Origin: Casuarina equisetifolia
Lineage: Eukaryota > Streptophyta > Magnoliopsida > Fagales > Casuarinaceae
Direction of reading: 5' to 3'
Length of the DNA: 64,000 bases
NCBI GenBank assembly: GCA_028551475.1
Contig: CM052357.1
Span: forward strand, 19,701,931-19,765,930
The notes under the pieces were generated by a model that ran no database searches, was not told the DNA's origin, and was given only the letters and a program-made list of their open reading frames with translations. The translations under genes and the position numbers were made by a program. Of the stretch, positions 20,431-30,700 are shown in pieces. The first letter of the stretch is position 1. Every line of letters starts with the position of its first letter.

Positions 20431-22560
20431 TTTAATACCAATAATGACAAACTTAAAGTCAAGGTCCACCTAGCACCTAACCTTAAATAAGGTTTGGTCA
20501 ACCTCTACTTTTACTATTAATTGATGGAATGAACAAAAGAACACAACAATGAATGAAAAAGGCATTGGATACTTTGTATTAGACCAAACTCACAAAACCC
20601 ATTTAAGATGTATATCATCATCTCTAAACATTATCCTTAGTCCCTAATCTTTCTCTATAAAGCTATATACTCAAAATCCACCCTATAAACCTTTCATACA
20701 CAAGGAAGGCTTTCTCTAGCTCAAGCTAACCAAAAAAATATAAAGTCCTTTACCTTTTTTTTATATTCTTCTTTTTGGCCTCTAATTAGTTGATGATATC
20801 ATGAGTCAACATTTCATTGTTACATTTTAAAATATGCCTTTATGGCCATTTTTTGCCTTCTTAGTAAGGGTTGTTTATAATTTTAATCCATTAGCTATCC
20901 ATATTAATATAACCTTAATCATTGCAAGATGTGATGTTTACTTGTTATAGGGCCCTTTGTTGGAATATATTTTGATGATGGCATGAATAGGGAATTATGA
21001 TATGAAAATATTATAATAATTGTTGCTTGTTTATTGATTAAATAAGAATTGTAATGTTGGACTATTTTGCAAGAAAATAAGTAAATTATTGTACTAAGTC
21101 CAATATGCATAAAACTTGCATAATTTTACATCGCATGACCTAAACCTAACCCACCATATGTGAACCTAGCTTATAAAATTCTATACAACATGTGTGATCC
21201 AAACCAATAGGAACCCAACATGAATTAAATTTATGAGCTCATGACCTAGAAGGTTTAAGTGCAACCTACAAGAATGCAACCTGACTTTCTTTGCTAGAGA
21301 CCTGGATAATCCTACAACTTGTTCTACTTGTTGAATGACCCACTACTTAAATCAGTTTCTATTGACAACTCTGATTAGCAACATAAATCACATCATTTGA
21401 GATACATTAATGAGAAGAACAATTTTGTGAAGAAAAATCTATGACCCAATCATTTAAAGAAGATTAAATTAGAAAGATCCATGGTGTTCTTCATAACCCA
21501 TTAATCCAATTAAATGAAAGAGATGTTAACAGTAAATTAAAGTCTTTCAAAAGCCAAAGTCATGGGGGTTTATCAAGAACAACACAAATCTATTAATCTG
21601 TGATATACCCACAAAGATTTGCTCTAAGATTGAAGAGGATTGAGGAAGATTTGAGTGAAATCCAAAAGTCCAACCTATTAACCATTTTGCCTTTGCAAAG
21701 ATATGAATGACTAACCTAAAGGTCTAGATGAAACAGTAACATTTTGGAGTGCGATTTTGAATGAGATTACTCTTATTTACTTATTAGAAAATCATCATTG
21801 TGCTCTAACACTTATTGTTATTAGGTTGATTTTCTACAAGTGAGTAGTGCTAGGGCTTGAATGAAATTTGAGACTTTTGCTTAAATCATTATGTATTAGC
21901 TTTCTAGCGCTTTTTTAAAGGTTTTGAATTATATTGTATATCTTGTGGAAGATAAGCTCAAAATTTATATTATTAGGAGAGAACTTGTAACCGGGTTTGA
22001 AGGATTCGTTATCCCTTGTAATGGATTGATATCATTTTTAATCAATTAGTAAATTGATTAGAAGAATGACTCTAACAAGTTGTTAAAATAGAGTGAAGTA
22101 GATGCGAAGGTGGCTTGCACCAAACCACTTTTTAAAAATTACTTATCTTTATGTGATTGTGTTTTATGTAAGTGTTTTACTTGCTATCATATAATTACTA
22201 TTTGCTTCATATAGCAAAAACAAAAAATACAAAAGAATTTTTAAGAAACCTAATTCAATCCCTCCCTTCTTAAGTTGCTATAGGATCCAACATCCTTAAC
22301 ACATGATAATGCCTTCATGCCAAAATAGGCCTAGGCTTTCAACATGAAAACATGCTTTTGAGAATGCACTTGCATGCAAAATATCCTTTAGCCTTGTTGA
22401 AGTTAGGCTAAGTGCAATCCCTCATGCTTGGCCTAGCCTCCATGTCATAGTTTAGATGGTTCTCCTTAACTCCACATGCACAGTAGATAGCTTGGTTCAA
22501 GACCAAACCTTATTTCTTGTGCTTTAGCAAGCTAGTGTTAATCTATTATAATCACACTTA
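20431..22560. repeat. Composite ancient repeat, copy 2, split by an LTR
   Basis: Segment A-like sequence at 20455-20560 (ccacctagcacctaacctta ... ggtttggtcaacctct) and segment C-like sequence at 20831-20957, resuming at 22298-22540 (aatgccttcatgccaaaa ... ccttaactccacatgcacag). The break in segment C coincides exactly with the solo LTR at 20958-22292. Confidence 0.6.
20958..22292. mobile_element. Solo LTR, 1335 bp, probably Ty1/copia (Sirevirus-like)
   Basis: Begins TGTTGGA and ends TCCAACA, a perfect 7-bp inverted terminus starting TG and ending CA. Flanked by ccctt (20953-20957) and tcctt (22293-22297), a 5-bp target duplication with one change. The start (TGTTGGAATATATTTTGATG) and end region (taattcaatccctcccttct) are of the kind I associate with plant Sirevirus/SIRE LTRs. 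That lineage call is from memory. No internal retroviral genes accompany it, so it is a solo LTR left by recombination between two LTRs. Orientation is likely plus by the terminal context but not proven. Confidence 0.8.
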
Positions 22561-22902
22561 GTCATCCCATTTTGACCATGGGTGACATAAAGCTTCCAAG
22601 AAGAAAATTTCTTTTACTAGAAATGTGAACCTTAAAATTTATGGGCTAAATATTTTAAACTAGGTGCATTTGAAATATAAAAATGCCTTCGTATGGATTG
22701 AAAGATGTGGCCCAAGAACCACACATTTGAAAGGACCAAAAATCTCAATGAAGCTACAGCAACATGTTTAAATGGTACTCAACAAAAATTAGAAAAGGAG
22801 AAAGAAGTAGTACCCAACATATCATCGTCGCAACAAAAAAAATTCCATGTTGATATTTAAGGAAGGTGGTTTTGATCAAATTATTAGTGTTGAGAAGAAA
22901 TA

Positions 22903-23320
22903 TAAACTTATAAGTGTTATGGGTAGGGCTTCCTATTGAGCTAACTTTATAGGAACATAAAATCTCACAAAACTTTAATGTGGTATCAAAGCCCTTAGAA
23001 GATTAGGCCGGGTTTTGTACCTAATGAAAGCAAGTTGTCTTAGACTCAATGTGTGATAGGAAGGTGTTGAAAGGACTCTTACATGGGTAGAAAGGAGCAT
23101 AAATATGAGCTTACAAGTGTTATGACTAGGATTTCTTATTAAGTTAACTTTTTGGAAATGTCAAGGTCACGACACTTTAATATGGTATCAAAGCCTAGGG
23201 AAGATAGGGTCAAATTTTGTACCTAGTGGAAAGCAAGTCATCCTAGACCTAGATAAGCCTTCCTATTGAGCAAATCTTTTGAGAATGTAAAAGCCCACAA
23301 CACTTTAATAATTAGGTACT
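22903..23320 (+). repeat. Tandem LTR-end/primer-binding-site fragments
   Basis: A unit with ttacaagtgttatg(g/a)(g/c)tagg...tattgagctaact...cacttaatatggtatcaaagcc character occurs at about 22903 and 23105, with a partial third near 23258. tggtatcaaagc at 22981-22992 and 23183-23194 is one base from TGGTATCAGAGC, the usual primer-binding site for initiator methionine tRNA in plant LTR elements. The fragments look like broken LTR/leader junctions. Confidence 0.6.
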
Positions 23321-23389
23321 CTCCTTGGGAAAAACCGAAACATTGAATATTGTGGGCTTATTTGTTTTGGGGCGTGCATTGAGCGGGGC

Positions 23390-23950
23390 TCCATCAGGTA
23401 AAACCTTTTGACATCAAGTGTGAGGAATAAACTCCGCACAAGGAATGGAAGAGTTCAGGAATGAAATTGCAATAATCGCTAAACTCCTCCAAACAGGAAC
23501 CGTGTGAAGATTCCAGGTTAGTGTTCAAGGAGAAGTGGAGATGTTGATGACTACTTGCCGAGGAGAAGCTTGGCCTCTTTGAACTTCGGTATGTCTTCTT
23601 TTTTAGTACACTTGCTATATCACCAGATAATGGTCCTCCGATTACATACAGAGGAGTTCCTCGGACGAGCCAAAATGCAGAAAGACATCATCTTTCTCAT
23701 ATTTTTACTCGGAACAAACAAAATGTCATTGTCAGCTGGGGCAAAATGCTTCAGCATTATTTGTGGGGTTGTCCACGGGATCTTCAATATTTTGCCAGAT
23801 ACTAAAAATTACCTGCAGATACTTTAAAGGTCGGCAATGTTTTACTTGACGCTCTCTTATGGATTCACTGCAGCGAAGTGTATTTTCTGTAAAATCTGAC
23901 ATACATAGCTTCGCGGTCTTGTTGCTGGGAGAAAGAACATTGCTTAATTT
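23390..23950 (+). pseudogene. Decayed S-domain receptor kinase relic
   Basis: Pieces of the kinase domain survive in the correct order and strand but in shifting frames. QGMEEFRNEIAIIAKL lies at ~23438-23490, then a stop, then VQGEVEMLM...LPRRSLASLNFG ending at a donor-like gtatgt (~23589). LKI...NVLLDA follows with frameshifts at ~23803-23860, and VFSVKSDIHSFAVLLLG at ~23880-23930, followed by GRKN in another frame. These match the alphaC/hinge, catalytic loop and post-APE segments of the two intact genes upstream. The ectodomain, glycine loop, HRD Asp and DFG are not recognisable. The intron between exons 4 and 5 seems retained as a spacer, so this is a decayed genomic copy rather than a processed one. 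Confidence 0.75.
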
Positions 23951-26316
23951 TATTTATTTTTCACATGTAGACCATTAAATTAGAAACTATACATATGGGG
24001 TTGACTCCCGTAAAATAATTGAGTTTTGGAAGAAAAGATTAATCCATAGCTCCACCTGTGGTTGGTTCTTGACGTGGAAAATGATCTGTCTAACATGCTA
24101 CCAAACGCAAGTGGGGATTAATTATTTAACACTTCTTTCTTGTTAGACGGGTTCTTGATTTCGGAATGTAATGTTCAAAGAAGAAAACATGTTGGAAAGT
24201 CAAGCCAAAACTAACATCCATCCCCATAGTCCCTTAGAAAATCTGCATCTGCATTTTTGTCGCCAGCACCAACAACTCCTTTTGACATTTCCCATTGGGC
24301 GAGAATATAGTGCCATTCAAAGCTTTCTTCAGGCCTTCCAATTATGTCCAAACCATTGCTCAAATTTTCCAGATGAAAAGGCTTTTCTTAGCTTGGCTTC
24401 CTCAAAGAACAGTGCAGGTAATTTGTACCTATAGCCATCCAGCACATACCTCGGTGACAAAGAAAATGGACCACCGTGATTCACATGGTACCAAAAACCA
24501 AATGATTATAAAAGGCCCCAACAGCCACACACATGGCGATTCTCGTGGTTCATAATTGCTCCTTTTGCATGGAACGGCAACCCCACACCTTGTTTTCTGA
24601 TTTTCAGCACCTCATCTGCCACTTCCTTTTACTTCCATAGTGGCCGAAACACAACCAGTATCCATCCATCGCCCTCCTTCAGCGTCCTTTCTCCCATAAA
24701 TCTAAGCGATAGTTTTCGGGACAGTTGTCACACGAGAACTGTACGAGGGCCCTCGTCCCCCACGAAAAGCCATTGGGTGGGTTGTCTCCTTTCTCATCCT
24801 CTATAATTGGGGTTTCTATCAACCGACCCCACTTCAACATGCAAAGATTGTTTTAAATTTATGATGGTGGATTGTGCAAGAAAACAAGGATCTTGATGGC
24901 TTGACAACACCATCATTTGGCATATTTTTGCAAGCAATTAGAACCAGAACGATGTGTTCTTTATTAGGGAACTCAATCTGACCAAATCCTAGTTTTGGAA
25001 AGGAGAACAGAAGTTGCATCCGTTGAGGATCTAATGAAATCGCTTTTTCTCCCCTTTATGGACCAACGGAACAAGGTAGTTGCTCTTTCAAGCCTTCTTT
25101 GGCAATCTAGTTGTCAAAGATGTTTCAAAAAAGCACGTCGAAATTAAAGCAAAGTGACCACATACATTAATTTATTACTAACAAAATTAAATCTGATGCT
25201 GTTTTACCTGCCCATTAAATTATCTTGGTCTCAACTTGGTAATAACCCATATGATACTCAAAATCTCTTAGTTTGACAGTTCCCAATGGAAATCAAAGTT
25301 GGTCCTCACTCTTTAATCATGACAAACAGAGCACAAATCCTTTAACTTGGTGCATCCTCAATCATCCATCTTTCTCGGAGGATGTCATGCTCCATTTGGA
25401 CCACATTCTTGGAAACGCAACATGCCCTTACCAGTTAATGTCTCGCAAACGTTTCTCCAACCAATTATGGCACTCTGTCGCTTATTTCATCCATTGGGAT
25501 TTGGACAATCTAATGATGCGTTTTATCCATTACCGTTTGCAGCAGTTATATGATGTTCTATATTGGTTCACAATTAATTAGACATTAATGGGGGGTTTAA
25601 TCTGCAAGCAAACCTTCAACTCGTGTGGAAAACATGTGCTCGGAGGCGAACCGTGTTAACCACGCGTTGCGGGAGCAGATAAATGTGGACTTAGCCCGGT
25701 TGACTGAGGAGATGGCTTGTCGTTGTTAAATCAAGGGGTGTTCGAGCCGTCTAAGCCACCGCGAAAAGCTCGTGATTTCAGAGTCCCCGGTGACCGTAGA
25801 CTGATTCCCGTGACCGCCACGGCCTTTTCGTCTCATCCGCCGACGCCAAACAGATGGCTGACACGAAGACACTTCCGAGTTCCAGAAATGCCCCCGAATC
25901 GCGTGGTAACGGGAAACACAGAACTTTGTCGTTGTCATCAATGAAAAAGTTAAAGGGAAGATGATGACTTTCCCTCCCACCGTTCCCTTCGATTCCGGCA
26001 AAGTTACCGACAAAACCTTGGCCGAATATTACTCGTTGCAATCTCCAAACTACCCTTCTCCTCTCTTTCTCGTATTTTAGCCTTGTTTGACATTTTAGAT
26101 GGGTCGAGGAACCTGATTCACATGAAAAACCGATATTATTTAGAATTCGCTTACTCTTAAGTTCGGTATTACAGTCCCAAGGTCAAAAAGGCCAATCTCT
26201 CCGATTTCCGGATCGTGGAAGGAATTAGTGTCGAGTTACAGAGTGGAATGGTAATTTTACAACTCCAATTCTTGCAGTCGCTTTCAGTAAAAACCTCATA
26301 AAACCCCCTCGCCAAC
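23951..26316. other. Intergenic between kinase relic and U-box gene
   Basis: No recognised gene. A minus-strand open stretch around 24340-24520 is described under findings. Sequence becomes GC-richer from ~25600 toward the U-box gene, probably its promoter and 5' region. Confidence 0.5.
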
Positions 26317-26329
26317 GTGACACCGAGAG

Positions 26330-26332
<3 letters not shown>

Positions 26333-26381
<49 letters not shown>

Positions 26382-26391
26382 GAGAGAGAGG
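26333..26391. repeat. GA microsatellite in the 5' leader of the U-box gene
   Basis: About 23 uninterrupted GA units (26333-26378), then gata and five more GA units. It ends ~43 bases before the chosen start codon at 26434. GA runs in plant leaders are known targets of BPC/GAGA-binding proteins; a regulatory role here is inference. Confidence 0.95.
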
Positions 26392-26433
26392 TGCACACGC
26401 AAACGCCAACGCAAGCGCGAGTGGTGCAGCGAA

Positions 26434-27534
26434 ATGACGACTCAGTTGCCGGACGATTTCAAGTGCCCGATTTCGCTTGAAATAATGTCCGACCCGGTTA
26501 TCTTGTCCTCCGGTCACACCTTCGACCGGGCGTCCATCCAACGGTGGCTAGACGCCGGACACCGTACCTGCCCGATTACCAAACTGCCCCTACCCGATAA
26601 TCCATCCCTCATCCCCAACCACGCCCTTCGCAGCCTCATTTCCAACTATACCCTTCTTTCCCCTCCCAAACCACGGCACTGCCCGGAGCCCCAAACCCTA
26701 GTCTCGACCCTCACCGTCCGTTCGTCCTCGCTGGACTCCAAGCTCGACGCCCTTGACCACCTCGCCCGGCTGTCCAAGCGCGACTCTGTGTTTCGCCGAA
26801 AGGTTACCGAGTCAGGGGCTGTATCCGCCGTTCTAAGCTGTCTTGGCTCCAACGACCCGGTTCTGCTGCAGAAATCGCTTTCTCTGCTACTTAACCTCAG
26901 CCTAGACGACGACAACAAGGTGGGTATCGTTGCGGAGGGTGCGATCGCAAGAGTCGTCGCCGCTCTGCAGGCCAGCTCAGCCGATTCGCGCGCGGTGGCG
27001 GCCACGATATTGACGAGTTTAGCGGTTGTGGAGGTGAACAAGGCGACGATCGGGGCGTACCCATATGCGATTCGTGCCTTGGTTTCTCTTCTTAGGGACG
27101 GGAAAGGCCGAGAAAAGAAGGAGGCTGCGACAGCGCTCTTTGCGCTCTGCTCGTTTCCCGATAATCGGCGGCGAGCTGTTCAGTGTGGGGCGGTACCGAT
27201 TCTGGTGAGAATTGCCGAGTCGGGGCTGGAGAGGGCCGTGGAAGTGTTGGGTCTTCTTGCAAAGAGCAAGGAAGGGAGAGAAGCGATGGAGAGTCTCAAC
27301 GGGTGTGTAAACATTTTGGTGAGAGTGGCGAGGAGTGGGAGCTCCAGGGGGATCGAATACGCTTTGCAGACGTTGAATTCGCTTTGTTGCTATAGCGAGG
27401 AGATGGGCGTTGAGGCAAGTAGAGAAGGGGTTTTGGATGTGTGTATGGGGTTGGTGGAAGATGAGAATGAAAAGATTAGGCGAAACGCTTCGAGTTTGAT
27501 TCAGCTTCTTAGTGGAACTCATCCTGTGCGGTGA
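26434..27534 (+). CDS. PUB8: U-box/ARM-repeat E3 ubiquitin ligase, PUB8-like
   Basis: Intronless, 366 aa. An N-terminal U-box (residues ~6-78) shows FKCPISLEIMSDPVILSSGH, FDRASIQRWLDAG, TCPITKLPL and IPNHALRSLI. The rest is an armadillo-repeat solenoid (ARM signatures such as LLNLSLDDDNKVGIVAEG, ATALFALCSFPDNRR and GLERAVEVLGLLAKSKEGRE). Length and sequence match Arabidopsis PUB8 (At4g21350, ~374 aa) as I recall it. U-box proteins recruit E2~ubiquitin and transfer ubiquitin to substrates held by the ARM region; the substrate is unknown. The frame is open upstream to a GTG at 26317, but that extension only translates the GA microsatellite into Arg-Glu repeats. ATG 26434 starts MTTQLPDDF as in the family. 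The gene is much more GC-rich than its flanks. Confidence 0.93.
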   Translation: MTTQLPDDFKCPISLEIMSDPVILSSGHTFDRASIQRWLDAGHRTCPITKLPLPDNPSLIPNHALRSLISNYTLLSPPKPRHCPEPQTLVSTLTVRSSSLDSKLDALDHLARLSKRDSVFRRKVTESGAVSAVLSCLGSNDPVLLQKSLSLLLNLSLDDDNKVGIVAEGAIARVVAALQASSADSRAVAATILTSLAVVEVNKATIGAYPYAIRALVSLLRDGKGREKKEAATALFALCSFPDNRRRAVQCGAVPILVRIAESGLERAVEVLGLLAKSKEGREAMESLNGCVNILVRVARSGSSRGIEYALQTLNSLCCYSEEMGVEASREGVLDVCMGLVEDENEKIRRNASSLIQLLSGTHPVR

Positions 27535-27651
27535 TTCCGCGAAGTGAAGATGATACGATTTTGTGATCGCTTTTGAAGGTGAGTAGGGTTTTTTGGTTCA
27601 TTGGTTGAACTTTGTTGGATAGTTTCTGTACAAAGAAAAGGATTAGATTGC

Positions 27652-27672
27652 GGTGGTGGTGGTGGTGGTGGT
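27652..27672. repeat. GGT trinucleotide microsatellite in the 3' UTR of the U-box gene
   Basis: Seven consecutive GGT units ~120 bases after the stop codon. Confidence 0.9.
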
Positions 27673-27739
27673 TCGGTGGGTTGGCGATGTATGGTTCTTT
27701 TGTATCATGTACATTGTGAAATAAAGATGAAAGCAATGA

Positions 27740-30700
27740 GCTAACGCTCTTTCCTTAGCTGTTTTATTGACAAAAACAGTTTCAAATTGATTGTCTAAAT
27801 TGTTTCTTGTGTTAATTTAGGGACAAGCTTCTTGTTTAAAGCCAATCAACTTCTAACTGTATCTACGTTGTACTAGCTAACTAAATCGATTATCTGGATC
27901 TATATTTAGGCCATTGATATAATTAGTACGGTTTACTGGGAATGGGCAAACTAAATCTCCACTCTTTGACCACGAAAGCAAGCTGTTCGTCCTCATTTTG
28001 CGAAAGATGAGATTTGGTGGTTTGAGGAAACAACAGTAGGGCTGTTCAAATGTACTGTCGTACTTTTTCAGGTATTATGCATCATTTCAGTTCTTCCCAC
28101 TGAAAGCCGTCATTGCCAGAGCTTGTGCCTCACAGTTTGCTGCTGCGTTCACATAAACCCTGCATGATTTCTTGTTCCCATGTTATCCTTCTGAGACATC
28201 TCGAGTATGATTTTTACAAAACAGCTAGGTCAAGGTACTATGTTGGCTCAGAAACAGGGGATAGTAATTGCAAATTTTGGATTGTGTCTGGACATCCTTG
28301 TAGCCATTGAATTTTGTCTCTGCTTCTATATCTAGTGAAACAAACTCTTAGTACTGAAGGTCTTCGTGACTGTAAGGTTTATTTAAGATGTATCTCCTAG
28401 TAACTTCTTGTAGGGTAAAAAACTTCCTTTGGGTGTGATGGGCATCAGGGCAACACTTCTTGTCATGCCGCTGACATTTTATTTTTTTTTGTAGTTGTTG
28501 GCTACATTTGTGTGGACGTGCATAAAATTCTCCTAGGTTAATTGGGAGTCAGATATATGAGGTCACCCAGTTAATTGTGAACGTGATTGCTTGAATCGAT
28601 TATACCCATAATGTTTTCCAATGTGCCGTTTTCAGATTGGCATTCTTGTATTCAAGGGTGACAATTTTGAACTATCATCCTTATCATTACTCTAGCGCCA
28701 AAGCTTGCTTTACTTTCTTTCACATGCTTTTGCAATTCTCACTAGTTTAGCATCCCATAGTTTTTTGTGTTGCATCTTACACACCAAGCCCTTCAGGCCA
28801 GTAGCAGGGACATCCATTTACCTGCATTGCTGCATCAGGCTGCTGTACTTGTGATGGAGGATTTGCTACCGGCTGTGGGGGTTTAATTGAATATCACTTG
28901 CTGAAGGCATAATATGGATCTATTAAATTGTTGAAATCTCTTGTGAAGAGCAAGAGTTTTTCCAAGTTTTAGGATGCCCATATTCTCTTGACCCTTCCCT
29001 GTGATCCAGGGTAGTTCATCTTTTACAAAACTTACTGCTGCCTCTTGCTGGCGCGCTGAAGGTAATCTCCGTCTCTATACCAGTGATTATCATGTGTGAA
29101 TATTTAGCAACTTGTCATGGGAGAATTTTCTGTAAAACGTACCTAATATTTGATTATGCACATGGGATTTCTTGCTCTCAGACTCAAATTAGGTGTAACC
29201 ACCAGAATACATAAAGTTGTGGTGTCAGATCTTTTTTTGTTGAACGCATAACCGAAGCTTAGAGTTGGTGGGCTTGCCTAGCATTGGATATTGTCAAACG
29301 TGTTGGTTATCTAATATGTTATTCTTTGGTGAGTCCCCTTTTTTGACTCTTCTCCCTTCGGACGAAGGAATGAAGCTTCCTTACCTTGAATATCTCCTCT
29401 GCTTCGTATGTGGGTCTTCTTTCATCGGAGGGTTTGACTTGAATTCTATCTGTTTCAGGGCCCGCAGCTTGTTAAAGTTTTGTTTGATGCTATTCAAGTC
29501 GTTGCAGCCGTCCTGTGATAGTGATGTTATAATATCAGCATTGTATATTCGCGACAGAACTGTGATCTTCTTTTCTCTGCAGTACATTTTTAAGATCGAA
29601 TGAATTCCCTGATAAACGTGCTGAGTTCATGTGTGTTTAAGAAGTATTATGTACTACATCGTGGAGGCATATCATCCTAATCGCCTGGTCCTTTTAACTG
29701 ATGAATCGGGAAGTGTTTCAGCCGCTCCGGCATTACTCAGCTTCTATGCCGAATCGTTCGTCTGAAATAACTGAAATAACATCTCTCATTTATTTTTATT
29801 TTTAAAAATCTTGAAAAAATTTATAAATAAATTTAACTACTAAGCAAAAAGCCTAAACCTATTAACATGACGGATTTAATTATTTTTTGACCCTAACACC
29901 TTGTTTCTCCATCTTATTATGTGTGCATGTTCCCCACAGATAACCTAGCCTCAAGGGCTATGTAAAGAGGTCATATCCTAATGAAAAACTCTGAGGGATG
30001 GTTCAGTTTAGTGGACAAGTTTGACTTAATTCGTGCCCATAAAACTATTAGGTTTCGTGGGTCATCAAGTAGCTGTTTACTCAGGATAATTCTCTCCCTC
30101 TGTTTCGTACCCATAAACTATTCTGCTCTAAGTTGACGTGAATTTGTGTTCGACTTTGCAAACTATGAATACGTCCCTCTCTCTTTTCTTGTTTTCCTAG
30201 AAATAGAGGTCGAATCTCTGGCAGCTGTATGCAGTCTCCAAAGGGAGTCCAGCCTAGTCCTCAGTCCTAAGTCCTTAGCTCTATGGACTCTAATTCGGCC
30301 TAGGCTTGGGGTGTGCTGGCCTGTGTGCTGTCTCCGTACCTTGGGCAGTCCCATTAAGGGGCTCTTCTTCATTGAAGTTTGCTGTTAGAGGTTGGGTTGG
30401 GAACTTTCTCGAGGCCCAAAGTTGCATGTCGGATTCGTTCGTTAAGATGGGCAGAAAAGGGTGGCGTTGCCGACCTGAGACCAATGAAATATGTCCCTTT
30501 GGAAGAGGCTTGGTATTGCCAAGAACACAAACAATGGTATTATACATTATATAATTGGGTCCTTTTTATTTGTCGGTAATCGCTGGAAAAGTTGAGCTTG
30601 TTAGGATTGGGGCTTGATTGTTGTTTATGTTCTTTCCTCCTTTTGTCAGTCTATCAAGAACACAAATAATCCTCTCATTTGCTTTGCCTATATAATTTGG

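Noticed and set aside
26317..26433. N-terminal extension of the U-box protein
   Set aside because: It starts at GTG and translates the GA microsatellite; the family starts at the MTTQLP methionine at 26434.
29265..29603. 112-codon open frame downstream of the U-box gene
   Set aside because: No family resemblance, no splice or start context, composition like flanking non-coding DNA.
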